A stretch of 48,107 nucleotides of DNA from a virus: IMG/VR virus record IMGVR_UViG_3300025009_000025, positions 1 through 48,107 of that record; one strand, written 5' to 3'. Each line of letters starts with the position of its first letter. Position 1 is the stretch's first letter. The notes beneath the pieces were generated by a model, which had not been told where the DNA came from, did no database searches, and worked only from the letters and a program-made list of their open reading frames with translations. Shown piece after piece: positions 14,455-25,172 of the stretch. Made by a program: the position numbers and the translations under genes.

Positions 14455-15222
14455 CTATGGATTATTATATTCAATTATAAAGATCCCGATGCTTGTTTGC
14501 ACTCCATTAAATACCGCCGTACCATTAGTATTAAACTGACCGCCAAAATAAGTTGATCCAGCAGCAGAAGCACCACCCCTTAATCTGAATGTGGTTTCTG
14601 ATGTTGTGCCCGCTGTCATTTGATAAAAAATAGAAGATTGCCCTGTTGAATTACTCAGAGCAGCTAATGCGCTTGCTGTAGCATCTTGGAATAAAGCGAT
14701 TGAAACATAACCGGCATCTCGTGCTGCACACATTGCATGTGCTATTATTAGTAATTCGTTTGTCGCACTTGTTGGAGTTATTGCGCAAGTATCAAGCTCA
14801 AAACCTTCTGTTATTTGAGGTACTGTGTTATCTAATGGAAGTACTGTTGAACCGGAAACAACAGTATTAACAACCGAATATTGTATCTGAACCAAGCGTC
14901 CATCAGTCCATGAACCAATTCCGGTAGCATCAGACGTAAGCAGCTTACTTGCGCCTGCACCTGTCGTGAGTTTTATAATAGGGGCTGTAACTGTGCCTGT
15001 GAATGTCGGAGAACCAGCTCTTACCGGCGCACCCGTACCTGTTGCCGTAGTCCATACAGGCGTTGTAGCGGCTCCACCACCTACAAGTATCTGTGTTGTA
15101 AGACCTGCTTTCAGGTTCGTTATCTGAGTTTCAGCTAAAGCCCAGTTTGCAGCATCCTTTACCATGCCTTCATAAAAGGTGTCACCGGAAGCACCAGTAT
15201 CTATTACGGAAAATATAGCCAT
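14455..15222 (-). CDS. Tail fibre protein, 255 aa
   Basis: An N-terminal attachment-like segment, then ATGTGAPVRAGSPTFTGTVTAPIIKLTTGAGASKLLTSDATGIGSW, a fibre repeat seen widely in phage tail fibres. The C-terminal half is a beta-rich head. Probably a receptor-binding fibre tip. AAGGAGAGATAA lies upstream. Confidence 0.7.
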   Translation of the reverse strand: MAIFSVIDTGASGDTFYEGMVKDAANWALAETQITNLKAGLTTQILVGGGAATTPVWTTATGTGAPVRAGSPTFTGTVTAPIIKLTTGAGASKLLTSDATGIGSWTDGRLVQIQYSVVNTVVSGSTVLPLDNTVPQITEGFELDTCAITPTSATNELLIIAHAMCAARDAGYVSIALFQDATASALAALSNSTGQSSIFYQMTAGTTSETTFRLRGGASAAGSTYFGGQFNTNGTAVFNGVQTSIGIFIIEYNNP

Positions 15223-15232
15223 TTATCTCTCC

Positions 15233-18200
15233 TTATTGTATTCCTCTTAAACTGCCGTACTTGCTCTTTGGTTTCTCTTTATCTTTATATTCTTTTCTCA
15301 CTACAGAACCCCTACCAGCTATGTCATAATAGGGTCTTCCAACTAAAGGAATGTATTTTGTTGAACGTAGTCCTTTGTCTTTTTTGTCTTCAAGAAGCAG
15401 GTCTTTTGATATGTCGTTTGCTATAGAGATTGTGCCTGGAGCCACACTATTCCATAAGAAGCTACCTACCCCTTCCCTAAAGCCTTTATCAACAAGGTAT
15501 CTGTTCACAAGTGTTATCTGCCATGCAGAATCAGTCAGATATTCATCAAGAGCCTTGGTATCTCCTTTGAATATAAAATCCCTTGCGGCATTAACTGTTA
15601 CACCACATGCAAGCAACCATGCCGTAAGATTTGCCATGTTGTAAGCCCCTTTTGCTATATTCCCTGCTTTAATCTGGTTAACTACATCATTTCTGAATAT
15701 GTCTAACTGCTTAATCTGGTATGTATGAAGCATGTAAAGAAGCCGTGTTTTGTCACCGTTTAAGTATCCTGTCGGTACTTCTGCCTTTGAAATCGGATGA
15801 TGTTTTGCAAGGTTATAATGAACAAAGGTGTTCGTTGCTAAAGTCTTTTTGTTATTAAGCAAGTCCTGTTTTACCTGTGCCGCATCTTCACCGAACAATC
15901 TGTCTATCTCAGCTTCTATTTCCGGCTTATATTTCGGATTCTTTAAAGCTCTTTGCGTTTTAACCATATTAGCATTCATGTTCAAGCCCTTGCCGAACAT
16001 ATCCGTTAAAGTCAAAAAAGCCATATTTAGCTTGGTTGCCTTACCCATCTTTGTATTGCGTTCAAGGTCAGCCTTAAAATTATCAATACCTATATCAGAA
16101 AGTTTCTCTGCATTTTTAGTCATCATTCTACCAAGACCCTGAATCGTGTTTCTCACTCCATGTCTTGATAATGTTATTCCAACATCCTGAAACTGCGTTA
16201 ATGCTGTCATTGGATTTCCCAGAAGAGCATTATACGTGAAGTTTTTCAGTCCTGTTACATACTTCCCTTGAGATTTTGGCATCATGTAAGAAGTCAACAC
16301 ATGCTTTAATTCAGCCTCTTGCTCCATAGCTCTGTTAGGGTCTTTAGAGAACTTACCCTTATCCTTTAAATCAAGTATTATATCTCCTATAGAATCAGAC
16401 AATTCAGACTTGCCAACAGGAAGGTCAATCCCTTCCATTTGGATAGCCTTGCCTATCTTCCTTGATTTCTTAAATAGGTTGTTGTTTGCTATGGCTGTGT
16501 TCATACTCCCTATATATTTAACCAACGATTCATGGAATGGATAATAATGTTGCATTAGTTCAGGAGTAAGTGTCGTGAGTGTTCTTGACTTCCCAATGCC
16601 TGTTTTAACTTCATACGGGTCAAAGAGGTATATCTTATTTTTTGACCATCCTCTCATCATTGAGTCTATAATTGCACCTTTTGACTCATCGCCTAATTCA
16701 TCAACAGTTATGCCTTTCTTATTCGCTTCTTTTGTAAACGCCTCGTCTATCTTGCCGATATTGTCTTTACCAAGAACAGTTCTGATTCCTGCATAATTCT
16801 TCACATGGCTTGGAAAGAAGTTTTTAATCTCCTTGATGGTCATGCCTGAGTCAAGACCTCTTTTAAGCGTATCGGCAATAACATTCTCAACAGCGGCATA
16901 GTCTTTAAGCATATCTTTTTCTTTCAGAAAAGCTAACATCTGTGTTCTTGCGTCTTTGTCATATTGCCCATTTCTTAAAAGTGCAGTAAGTTTAAATTGA
17001 TCTTCAGGAGATAACTTTGTTCCTTTTTCTATGAAGCTCTTTGCTTTATTAAGGTCTGTCCATGTATGAATATCAACTTCAGCAGCATGTTTTTTAACAG
17101 TATCTTTTAATTCAGGCGCAATATTACCAAGCCGCGTTGACACAACACCTAACGCATCATCAAGTCCTTTCATGCTGTCTCTGATTATACTGCTTTTCGG
17201 CTCTGAGAACTTGTTTATTATCTGCTTTGGTTCTGTTATTATAGGACTCTGATTTATAACAGGAGCTTCCTTCTGCTTATAATAAAGTTCCCTGTTAGCA
17301 AGGACTTTGGCAATGGCTTCCGGTTTAGCTCCATGCTCTCGCATATAGGTTTCAATGTCTTTTTTCGCTCGTCTTGCGTCTTCTGTGATTCTTTCAATAG
17401 CCGCTATCTGGTTTTCGTTCATAGGTTTATTTGAAACACTGCCTCTTTCAAGGTCTCCCATAACCGTTTTTACGTCCTGCCATATTTCAGACACTTTTCT
17501 CGGAGACTCAGCCTTATCCGTACCCGTCTTTTCGGAGATGTCTATTGTGGGGGCTTCTGAGAGAGTCGGCTTGGAAACGCTTGTGGCTGTAGGCTCTGCA
17601 ACAATATTCGTGCTTTCGGCTTCCGGTTTCGCAACTTTTCCTACTTGAGTAGGAATTTTAGCTTTCTGTACTTCCGCAAAGGCAATTACATCTTCTGGAG
17701 TGCGCACTTGCTTTGATGTTTTACTCCCTGTGATTCCGGTATCTGTTACGCTCCATGTGTCACCATAACCCTCATCGAGCCTTAATCCTACCTTGTCAGC
17801 CGCTTCTTGTAACTGCTTTCTAGTTTCAAGGTCTTCTCCGGCTACAGGAGCTTTCTCAAGATTCTCAATTGTTATGTCTTCATCAGGCAACAGCTTTCTC
17901 TTAACGCCATCCTCAATAACTATTCTCCCATCTTCCACGCCCTTGACTTTGAACTCTTCACCCTTAATTTTAAACTTATCACCAGCTTCAAGCTCTGCGG
18001 CCATGACAGTCATTGGCCCATATCCCGGAGGATATTGCCCCGGAGTTTCAAGAGTGCCTGCGGAGGATACAGGGGAGGGTTTCTCAAGGGGGGACTCCGG
18101 GGCAAGGGGTTTATTCTTATCTAAATCAGATAACAGCTTTTGCCTACTCTGCATAAATGATTTAGCTTCTTGATTTATTCTTTCTCTGTTTCTTTCAATC

Positions 18201-19459
18201 ACCTCTTCAGGAGTTAGCTCTTTTGTAGGAAAGTTTGTGTCAACAGGTGCAAAATCTTTTTGTACTATTGCAGCTCTCTGATCTGGCCTTAAAGAAACTT
18301 CTCTTTCAGGGACAACATCTTCGGATTGAAAACTTTCGTCTGCCTTTATTTTTCCTAAAAGTTCCCTCTCTCTCCAAGCTGTGTTGAATCTTTCTTCTGT
18401 TTTTGCAAGATATTCTTTTGCCTGAACATTACCCTTATCGGCAAGTTTTTGAATAACTTTGCGTTTTTCTATTTCAGCATCTAACCATTTTTCTCTTGCG
18501 ATTGCTTCAGATTCTTGTTTAACTTCCCATACAGGCCGCACATCTTCAGCGCCTTCTTTTACACCTGTATCTAAAGGTTTCGGTATAGGTTCACCGCCAG
18601 AACGATCTCTTGGCATTATCAATGGTTCGCCTATCTTGCTTTCAACTTCCGGTTCTTCAAGTGCCCTCAAGTAATGATTTGTGGCTCTCTCGCTTGCAAC
18701 AGACTCCATAGTTTTGGCTGTGTTCTGTGCCTCTCTCATTACATTCTTAAAAGCTATGGATTTCTTTATTCCTGCCGCTTTTGAATATCTGTTTATTGCA
18801 TTTGCAGTTTTAGCTAATTGATTAGTCTTTTTTACACTCGCTGGCATTAACGATAGAGCTGCCATTTCACCGGCTATCTTAGCAACAACTGGTGCATATT
18901 CCACACTTATAGCATCATCAGCATTAAGTCCTTGCGGTGAACCTGCTGGAGATAAAGTATCACCAGGAATGTATTTCAAATCAAGAAACTTGGCCACCTT
19001 CTCTGCCGCTTGTCCTACCCATTCTATCGGCTTAAATACATATCCGGCTATCTCTGCACCTTTCTGTTCTTCAGGTGTCTTTAATAGAAAATTAGGAATT
19101 GTGTCAGCAACTAAAGACCTTGCTCTTTCGGCGTCACTTAACTTTTCATCAAATGTCTTGCCTTTTGACTGAATGAATCCAGAAGCACCAGCAAGACCAC
19201 TTGGTATAAATGTCTTTAATCCTGCAATAGAAGCTCCTGCAACTCTACCCGGTGTTCCGGCATATTGAGATTCCATAGCCATACCAGAACCTATATCAGA
19301 GAGTATATTTCTGCGTGGCTCTGGCTCATCATCAAACTTTATAGACTCCAAAGGGACAACCTCGCCACTCATCTCATCGTCAAATTTAATTGAGCTTAAT
19401 GGGACTACGCCAGACTCATTATCATCGAACTTTATGTCTTCAAGCGCAATTATCGGCAT
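15233..19459 (-). CDS. Giant DNA-ejection / internal virion protein, 1408 aa
   Basis: By far the largest gene. It opens with three copies of PL-x-S/D-IKFDD (residues 4-46), followed by hydrophobic stretches (VAGASIAGLKTFIPSGLAGASGF), long charged helical regions (about 300-700) and a C-terminal helical domain (LLGNPMTALTQFQDVGITLSRHGVRNTIQGL). Large proteins of this kind form the ejected core in podoviruses or are carried into the host as polyvalent proteins. No transglycosylase, polymerase or protease motif stands out to me. It follows three more ejection-type genes. Confidence 0.65.
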   Translation of the reverse strand: MPIIALEDIKFDDNESGVVPLSSIKFDDEMSGEVVPLESIKFDDEPEPRRNILSDIGSGMAMESQYAGTPGRVAGASIAGLKTFIPSGLAGASGFIQSKGKTFDEKLSDAERARSLVADTIPNFLLKTPEEQKGAEIAGYVFKPIEWVGQAAEKVAKFLDLKYIPGDTLSPAGSPQGLNADDAISVEYAPVVAKIAGEMAALSLMPASVKKTNQLAKTANAINRYSKAAGIKKSIAFKNVMREAQNTAKTMESVASERATNHYLRALEEPEVESKIGEPLIMPRDRSGGEPIPKPLDTGVKEGAEDVRPVWEVKQESEAIAREKWLDAEIEKRKVIQKLADKGNVQAKEYLAKTEERFNTAWRERELLGKIKADESFQSEDVVPEREVSLRPDQRAAIVQKDFAPVDTNFPTKELTPEEVIERNRERINQEAKSFMQSRQKLLSDLDKNKPLAPESPLEKPSPVSSAGTLETPGQYPPGYGPMTVMAAELEAGDKFKIKGEEFKVKGVEDGRIVIEDGVKRKLLPDEDITIENLEKAPVAGEDLETRKQLQEAADKVGLRLDEGYGDTWSVTDTGITGSKTSKQVRTPEDVIAFAEVQKAKIPTQVGKVAKPEAESTNIVAEPTATSVSKPTLSEAPTIDISEKTGTDKAESPRKVSEIWQDVKTVMGDLERGSVSNKPMNENQIAAIERITEDARRAKKDIETYMREHGAKPEAIAKVLANRELYYKQKEAPVINQSPIITEPKQIINKFSEPKSSIIRDSMKGLDDALGVVSTRLGNIAPELKDTVKKHAAEVDIHTWTDLNKAKSFIEKGTKLSPEDQFKLTALLRNGQYDKDARTQMLAFLKEKDMLKDYAAVENVIADTLKRGLDSGMTIKEIKNFFPSHVKNYAGIRTVLGKDNIGKIDEAFTKEANKKGITVDELGDESKGAIIDSMMRGWSKNKIYLFDPYEVKTGIGKSRTLTTLTPELMQHYYPFHESLVKYIGSMNTAIANNNLFKKSRKIGKAIQMEGIDLPVGKSELSDSIGDIILDLKDKGKFSKDPNRAMEQEAELKHVLTSYMMPKSQGKYVTGLKNFTYNALLGNPMTALTQFQDVGITLSRHGVRNTIQGLGRMMTKNAEKLSDIGIDNFKADLERNTKMGKATKLNMAFLTLTDMFGKGLNMNANMVKTQRALKNPKYKPEIEAEIDRLFGEDAAQVKQDLLNNKKTLATNTFVHYNLAKHHPISKAEVPTGYLNGDKTRLLYMLHTYQIKQLDIFRNDVVNQIKAGNIAKGAYNMANLTAWLLACGVTVNAARDFIFKGDTKALDEYLTDSAWQITLVNRYLVDKGFREGVGSFLWNSVAPGTISIANDISKDLLLEDKKDKGLRSTKYIPLVGRPYYDIAGRGSVVRKEYKDKEKPKSKYGSLRGIQ

Positions 19460-20554
19460 TTATTCCACCCATGCGTTTTTACCATCAGAATACACCTTTT
19501 TACCACCCATCGTCCTTCCAGTATCTTTATATCCGGCAGGTGGTTTCTTGCCTGTTGTCGGTGCTGTAGCCTTGTTTTTAAACTTAACTTTTTTTGTATT
19601 TTTACCAAACCAAGGCTTTTCTTCTTCAATACTTTCAATCTCTTTGCCTAAAGCGGCTAATTTGCCTTTAAGTATTTCCTGCTCATCTGGGTCATCTGTT
19701 TGTTTTAGTGCTTCGATAGTCTTTAATATCTCATTCTGAACCTTGATATAGTCATCTCTTACCTGTTCAGGAGTCTTTGGCTTTTCTGGTTTTTCTGTTT
19801 CAGGCTTATATTGAAGGTGTTCATCCATCCATCCGGCATTGCGTAAAGATTCTTCTTTAGCCGAACCCTCAATAATATTATCCATAACCTTCCCATTTTT
19901 ATATAATTTTATCTTAGTCCCTTTTGCCTCTTTTATCGGTAAGCCTTCCTTGTATCCTTCTGCTATTTTTGCCGCAACTTGACTTTCTCTTATCTTAACG
20001 TGCATATTGTCTGGCGTTGTCATATCAACCAGATTGTCTTGGGGCAATCCGGTGGCAATAGGCTTACCGCTAACATTTACAAGCGTATCACCTTGCCCTA
20101 ATATCTTGGTTTCTTCCTGTGTTGTTTTTATCAGTCCGGCAATACCTTTAAGCAGTTCAGGATTCTGCATTACCTGTTCACCAAGTTCAGGATTTTCACC
20201 AAAGGCTTGTTTCAGCACTTCCTGAAGGTTCAGCTCCCCCTGACTGTTCTTTACAATGCTTGATATAGTCTTACCTATATCCTTCATTGTTTGAGCTTTC
20301 TTTTGAGTGTCAATTGCGCTTGCGGTTCCGAGTATTTCTTTGGGATTTACATTCGGATACATACTCCGGGCTTTCTGTAATGTTTCAGGAGATACTCCTT
20401 CTGTTGTGAATAAATTGGCAATGTCATTATGAAAACCACGTACTTTAGTATCTCCATACATACCGCCAAGATTTTCGATCAGACTTGAAATACCGGCTAC
20501 TTCTCTTGCTCTTGTATTTTGATTTATCATATCTGCATAAGACCTGCTTGACAT
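19460..20554 (-). CDS. Internal virion / ejection protein, 364 aa
   Basis: Mostly helical and charged, with a P-E-K-rich linker (PETEKPEKPKTPEQVRDD) and a C-terminal module PPAGYKDTGRTMGGKKVYSDGKNAWVE that resembles tails of other phage virion proteins. Its TAA directly abuts the ATG of the giant gene. Assigned by position between the tail stabiliser and the ejection protein. Confidence 0.55.
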   Translation of the reverse strand: MSSRSYADMINQNTRAREVAGISSLIENLGGMYGDTKVRGFHNDIANLFTTEGVSPETLQKARSMYPNVNPKEILGTASAIDTQKKAQTMKDIGKTISSIVKNSQGELNLQEVLKQAFGENPELGEQVMQNPELLKGIAGLIKTTQEETKILGQGDTLVNVSGKPIATGLPQDNLVDMTTPDNMHVKIRESQVAAKIAEGYKEGLPIKEAKGTKIKLYKNGKVMDNIIEGSAKEESLRNAGWMDEHLQYKPETEKPEKPKTPEQVRDDYIKVQNEILKTIEALKQTDDPDEQEILKGKLAALGKEIESIEEEKPWFGKNTKKVKFKNKATAPTTGKKPPAGYKDTGRTMGGKKVYSDGKNAWVE

Positions 20555-20563
20555 AAAACCTCC

Positions 20564-22027
20564 TTAATATAAATCCCAATCTTTCCATGAATCGTCTGTT
20601 TCAAATATAGCATCTGAGGTTCCAGCGTCCATGTGATTATCACTATAGCTACTTGAAGCATCACCGCTTAAAGAGGAATCTATACCTTCTGTGTCTGTCG
20701 TTTGCCCTGAATTGCTCTTTAAGTAAGGATATATATTCCTTAATAGTCCACTACCCGCACCCAAAATTGAAAGGGTATCAGCTAATTTCTGGCTGTCAGG
20801 TTTTACATACGGGTCATTGGTGTTCGCTAATTTATATAAATTCTGCAAGGCACTTTGATACGAAAGACCGCTTCTGTTCGGTGATGTAAATTCCGCTTCT
20901 GCATATGCCTGTTTCGGTATGAAATTAAAAAATGGCTTACCGCCAGCACTTATGTTCATACGGCTGCCTTGAACAGCTTTGTTCTGATATGCGGCATCTT
21001 CGTCTAACATGGTTTTGTAGCTTTTACCGCCTACACCATAAAAGTTGTCAACCATGTCATTAAATATATCCTGTGCTGTTTTTGGCGTTGTTGTTGCCAT
21101 ATTACCTCCTGTTGCACCTGGTACTACAGGTAAGCCTGTTCCTGTTATATTAGAGCCACCTACTATGTCGGGGCTTACTGGTCGAACACCTTGTAACTTA
21201 GCAAGCTCGTCTGGATTCTCCCAATAATAAGATGATTTTGCTTCTGTACCTGATAATGGTTTGTTGACACTATTGTCATAAACACCTTGTAATGGAGATT
21301 GAGAAAGCATTTCAGTATAAGGATTAGCCATACCTTTTTCTTTGGCGTTCCTCATTTCTGCAATTAATTCATCTTTATTCTGAAGAGCATCGTACCTGCT
21401 CATACCTTTTGTTCTGCCATAATCTACAATCGCTCTTTCATAATCATATCCGGGGCCTAAAGCAGCATCAGGAGCCTGTGTATCTTGCAACATCGGTTCT
21501 ATTTTAGACAGCACTTCTGGATTAACACCTTCGACTCCAGCTTGCACTGGCCCACTGCTAAGAACCTGTTTTGTAATATTTTCAGCCTGTTCTTTTGGCA
21601 TTGTTCCGATAGAAGTTATTTCTGTTTGACCTGTTACAACATTTGGTCGTAATGTTAAACCTTTTCCTGTTAATGCGTTTGTTACGAGATTGACAGCATC
21701 AAGCCCTAATCCGGCTATACGTATTGCTCCATTAGCCATGCCAAAGACCGATCTTAACGGACTTGGAAGTAAACTAATAACTTCTAATACTTTTGAAAGA
21801 TTTTCTTTTGCCTCTGGAGGCACTTCACTAAGAGAACCTTTTAACTCATTTCTGAATAAATCTCTCCATGATGGTTCTCTCACATAACGAGAAGGGATAT
21901 AATCATCATAGCCAACACCTGTTTCGCTACGACTAAACCCACCGCCATAGTTACCCTGTCCGGCTATACTTGCGCCATACCCACCATCACCACCACCATA
22001 ACCAGCAAAACTTCCTTCAAAGGCCAT
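20564..22027 (-). CDS. Internal virion protein, 487 aa
   Basis: The N-terminus is very glycine/tyrosine rich (EGSFAGYGGGDGGYGASIAGQGNYGGGFS). A hydrophobic segment (LRSVFGMANGAIRIAGLGLDAVNLVTNALTG) could insert into membranes, and the end is acidic and serine-rich. This layout suits an ejected pore-forming component. Shares a TAATG overlap with the gene before it. Confidence 0.5.
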   Translation of the reverse strand: MAFEGSFAGYGGGDGGYGASIAGQGNYGGGFSRSETGVGYDDYIPSRYVREPSWRDLFRNELKGSLSEVPPEAKENLSKVLEVISLLPSPLRSVFGMANGAIRIAGLGLDAVNLVTNALTGKGLTLRPNVVTGQTEITSIGTMPKEQAENITKQVLSSGPVQAGVEGVNPEVLSKIEPMLQDTQAPDAALGPGYDYERAIVDYGRTKGMSRYDALQNKDELIAEMRNAKEKGMANPYTEMLSQSPLQGVYDNSVNKPLSGTEAKSSYYWENPDELAKLQGVRPVSPDIVGGSNITGTGLPVVPGATGGNMATTTPKTAQDIFNDMVDNFYGVGGKSYKTMLDEDAAYQNKAVQGSRMNISAGGKPFFNFIPKQAYAEAEFTSPNRSGLSYQSALQNLYKLANTNDPYVKPDSQKLADTLSILGAGSGLLRNIYPYLKSNSGQTTDTEGIDSSLSGDASSSYSDNHMDAGTSDAIFETDDSWKDWDLY

Positions 22028-22986
22028 TACATCATTCCCCCTATCATATCTGCCATAATCTTATACATTGCAGTCGGATCTTTAGATTCGGAACTTGATG
22101 CTGTTTTAGCAGTTGAATACTTACCAAGTTCCGCGAGTTGACCCAGAATAGTAGGCATATTAGCTTTTAACAATGCTTGCTGCATAGCAGTCTGATACCC
22201 CTTGTTTGAAGCGTCTATTGCAGCATCAGACATTGTTTGACTTAATGCGTTCTGTCCTTCTGTGCTGCTTATTATTCCTCTATTCGCAAGATTGGTTATT
22301 GTTTTTGGTAGATTACTTCTTAATGCATTTTGCATCATCTGTTGATAGCTACCTAATGCCTGATTCGTATAAGCGTCTATGTTCTGCGGCATGTTCGCTA
22401 TTGCAGATTGAAGTTGCGGTGTAATCGCAGACATCAAAGTATCTCTGTCAGATTGAGGTAAACCAGTATAATTGCTTGAAGACGATGTTGATTTTGATGT
22501 TGGCATAATATCTAATGGAAAGTTAAATTCAGTACCACCACCATGACCGCCCTCACCACCACCGCCCAAGTCCCATATTCGGCCTTCTTTCTGTCCATAC
22601 TGTTGCCAATGTTCATAAGGATTACTACCAAAATACTGATCTGTAGCAACATCATGGTATCTTTCAAGATAGTCCTTTGCGGCAAATTCCCTTAACCCGG
22701 TTTTTGGATTGATAGTACCTGACCCACCAAGCATTTTTAACAGCATCTTCTCATACGGATTTACATGGGCAAGCTCTGTATCTCCAGCTCTCCCCATTTG
22801 TGCAATCTTTGGAGCATTTCTCATCCCTTGCGGATTCTGCTTCATGCCACCAAGCTTTTGTCTTAGCAGATTCATGTTAGACCCTTGAGATTTCTGCTCA
22901 CCCATAACCTTCCTCATCTGCGGAGCGTTGTCATCTCTTGTGTAAACCTTCGTTCCATCAGATTTAATTATATATGTTTCTTTCAT
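22027..22986 (-). CDS. Internal virion protein, 319 aa
   Basis: Low-complexity glycine patches (LGGGGEGGHGGG) split a basic N-terminal part from an alanine- and glutamine-rich helical C-terminal half (LPKTITNLANRGIISSTEGQNALSQTMSDAAIDASNKG). The LANRGI-SST-G motif recurs in phage ejection-core proteins. NPYEHWQQYGQKEGR resembles an HYxxxGxxEGR module found in surface and virion proteins. Confidence 0.55.
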   Translation of the reverse strand: MKETYIIKSDGTKVYTRDDNAPQMRKVMGEQKSQGSNMNLLRQKLGGMKQNPQGMRNAPKIAQMGRAGDTELAHVNPYEKMLLKMLGGSGTINPKTGLREFAAKDYLERYHDVATDQYFGSNPYEHWQQYGQKEGRIWDLGGGGEGGHGGGTEFNFPLDIMPTSKSTSSSSNYTGLPQSDRDTLMSAITPQLQSAIANMPQNIDAYTNQALGSYQQMMQNALRSNLPKTITNLANRGIISSTEGQNALSQTMSDAAIDASNKGYQTAMQQALLKANMPTILGQLAELGKYSTAKTASSSESKDPTAMYKIMADMIGGMM

Positions 22987-22997
22987 ACCTTAATCTC

Positions 22998-25172
22998 CTA
23001 ATCCCCGATGATACTTCCCGTGAAGTCAATCCCATAAAAATCAAATCCTATTGCACCATCTATATCTGTAAGCTCAAACATAACCTCTTTATAGTTAAAC
23101 TTCCTATCTATAGATACGCCTCTTTCTGATGTATAGTCTTCAGCACCGATTAAAGTGTCCATATCATATATCAAAACTTCCTGTCCATCTTCAAAGATAA
23201 AGGAAGTATTGCTTTCTGTGGTTAATGATTCCGTTAAAATAGGTGTATTATAATTATTATTCGTATATAAATTCAATGTGCATGAAGTACCGGATTTACC
23301 ATATATATTAGGGAATATCTTTTTATTATGCTTTCTGTTAAACCCGGCTCCCCAGTTTGTCATACAACTTCTTACATAAGTGTCTGAAGCATAAGATGTT
23401 CCATTATCTTTATACCTTGTGTAAGCTCCACTATAGAGCTTGTATAAATGGCCGTCAGATCCGCCTATAAGCATTTCTCCATTCACATACTTATAGCATG
23501 TATGACCAAAGTCAAATTCATATAAGCTTATCTGTCCACCTGTAGCAAGATTGATACAATATAAATAATCCAACTGAGAACCTGAATTAGATAATGTCAG
23601 CCAGATTTGTCTATCTATCTGGTTGTATTCTGCATAACAATATTCGTTTGCGAACTTATTAACATTACTTCTGAATTTTGCAGAAAGCTCAACCTGTTTT
23701 GATACATCACCATATTCGTCTGTCGCCGTCAGTGTCAGTAAACCTTCCTTTGACAAGAAGGCCATTAACCCGCCATCACTTAAACAGGTTTTATACGCTA
23801 CGCTGCCTGTGTTGCTAAGCAGAGGTTCTACTCTGAAATATGTATCACCGGGGAGTCCTTTTATAACATTTACAGAATTATCCTTTATACAAAGGATATT
23901 ATCAAAAAAATTAAGGCATCCGACAAGAGATTGTCCGTCAAGAGGATTGACATCGAGATAACCACCGCTACTTGAAGAGTCCCAACCGTCTTCATCATTA
24001 GCACCTGAATACCATATCCTTGATGGATAATCAGAATCACCCCACATATATAATCTGGAAGCTCTTACAAAACCAGCTTTAGATTTAGGAGCAGCACCGG
24101 AATCCTCATAAGTCGCATATACTGAAGTTGTATTATCAGGCGCACCAGAAGCACGAAACGAATAAACTCCTGTTGTAAAGTCCACAACATTGGTTGATAA
24201 TGTAAAATCATCAAAATCACCGCTTGAATTATCAGCAACAGCTACAATCCTATAACCGCCTGTTGTAGTAGCTGTCCAATCAAAAGATTGCGCTCCATCT
24301 GCTGTTACTGTGCCTATAGTCTTTGTACCGTCAAAGCTCTTAATCGTCCATGTTGATACAAGGTTAGCTACTGTAAAAGTCATTCTATACCGTTTTCCGG
24401 CAGTAGTTGGGGCACTTAATACAGGGCATGTGCAATATTGATTAGCGGCACTTGCAGTTATTGTTAAATCACCAGTTTCGTCATATGCGTTTAAATCCAC
24501 ATTCGCCCATGCAGAAGGGCCTGAGAAATCTCTATCAACCTGATTAGGCATTAATTCGTGTGATGCAACATCACCAGATAAAGTCCCGTCTGCTGCTGAT
24601 GTTATGGTTTTTTCAGTTGCGTCTGTATAGGTAATTGTCAAAGACGCTGATGCTACTGGGATATGAGATAATGTACCTGAAAAATCAACTTCTGCGCCAT
24701 CACCTGTTTCAATAACTTCATCATTATACAGTACGTTTAATGTTTCAAAAGTTGTGCCGTCCCATGCTTTGGTAGCTCCTGAATCATGGATTATGAGCTT
24801 ACCCTTAAATTCAGTAAAAGTCGGTGTTCCAGAAATAGAACCTATTTCTACAGGGTCGGAACTTGAATCAAGATAATATATCTTTGATGCTGTTGCTACG
24901 ATATACTGCGCTCCTGCTATATAATAGGTACATGCAAGCACAGAAGAAGCCAGAGCCGTATTGCTGATTATCTGTGTCCCTTGTCTTTTTGACAGGATTA
25001 CAATCGTTTCACCGTCTATGGACTTGTCTGATACATACTTCATATTCTTGCATTTTGATAAGGCAGATATAGGCAGGAAATTAGTACCTACTTCCTCATT
25101 CAGTCCTTCATTAAAAGACTTGATGAAGAACGTCTTTTCCCTGTCTTTATGGCGACTCGAAAAGCGACTCAT
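22998..25172 (-). CDS. Tail stabilisation / tubular protein, P22 gp10-like, with inserted CBM-like domain
   Basis: 724 aa, mostly beta. The opening (FFIKSFNEGLNEEVGTNFLPISALSKCKNMKYV) and the propeller-like blocks (ASRLYMWGDSDYPSRIWYSGANDEDGW) are typical of gp10-like tail tube proteins of podoviruses. An inserted stretch at about 205-330 (SAWANVDLNAYDETGDLTITASAANQYCTCPVL ... DFDDFTL) reads as a carbohydrate-binding jelly roll. It would close the portal channel and hold the fibres. The HNH gene lies directly upstream. Confidence 0.75.
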   Translation of the reverse strand: MSRFSSRHKDREKTFFIKSFNEGLNEEVGTNFLPISALSKCKNMKYVSDKSIDGETIVILSKRQGTQIISNTALASSVLACTYYIAGAQYIVATASKIYYLDSSSDPVEIGSISGTPTFTEFKGKLIIHDSGATKAWDGTTFETLNVLYNDEVIETGDGAEVDFSGTLSHIPVASASLTITYTDATEKTITSAADGTLSGDVASHELMPNQVDRDFSGPSAWANVDLNAYDETGDLTITASAANQYCTCPVLSAPTTAGKRYRMTFTVANLVSTWTIKSFDGTKTIGTVTADGAQSFDWTATTTGGYRIVAVADNSSGDFDDFTLSTNVVDFTTGVYSFRASGAPDNTTSVYATYEDSGAAPKSKAGFVRASRLYMWGDSDYPSRIWYSGANDEDGWDSSSSGGYLDVNPLDGQSLVGCLNFFDNILCIKDNSVNVIKGLPGDTYFRVEPLLSNTGSVAYKTCLSDGGLMAFLSKEGLLTLTATDEYGDVSKQVELSAKFRSNVNKFANEYCYAEYNQIDRQIWLTLSNSGSQLDYLYCINLATGGQISLYEFDFGHTCYKYVNGEMLIGGSDGHLYKLYSGAYTRYKDNGTSYASDTYVRSCMTNWGAGFNRKHNKKIFPNIYGKSGTSCTLNLYTNNNYNTPILTESLTTESNTSFIFEDGQEVLIYDMDTLIGAEDYTSERGVSIDRKFNYKEVMFELTDIDGAIGFDFYGIDFTGSIIGD

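Noticed and set aside
17637-17660. TTCCTAC-TTGA-GTAGGAA hairpin resembling the palindrome family
   Set aside because: Inside the giant gene and with a 4-base instead of a 5-base centre, so not counted.
15351-19172. Several plus-strand ORFs opposite the giant gene
   Set aside because: All lie antisense to one long frame, lack ribosome sites and have serine/leucine-rich shadow composition.
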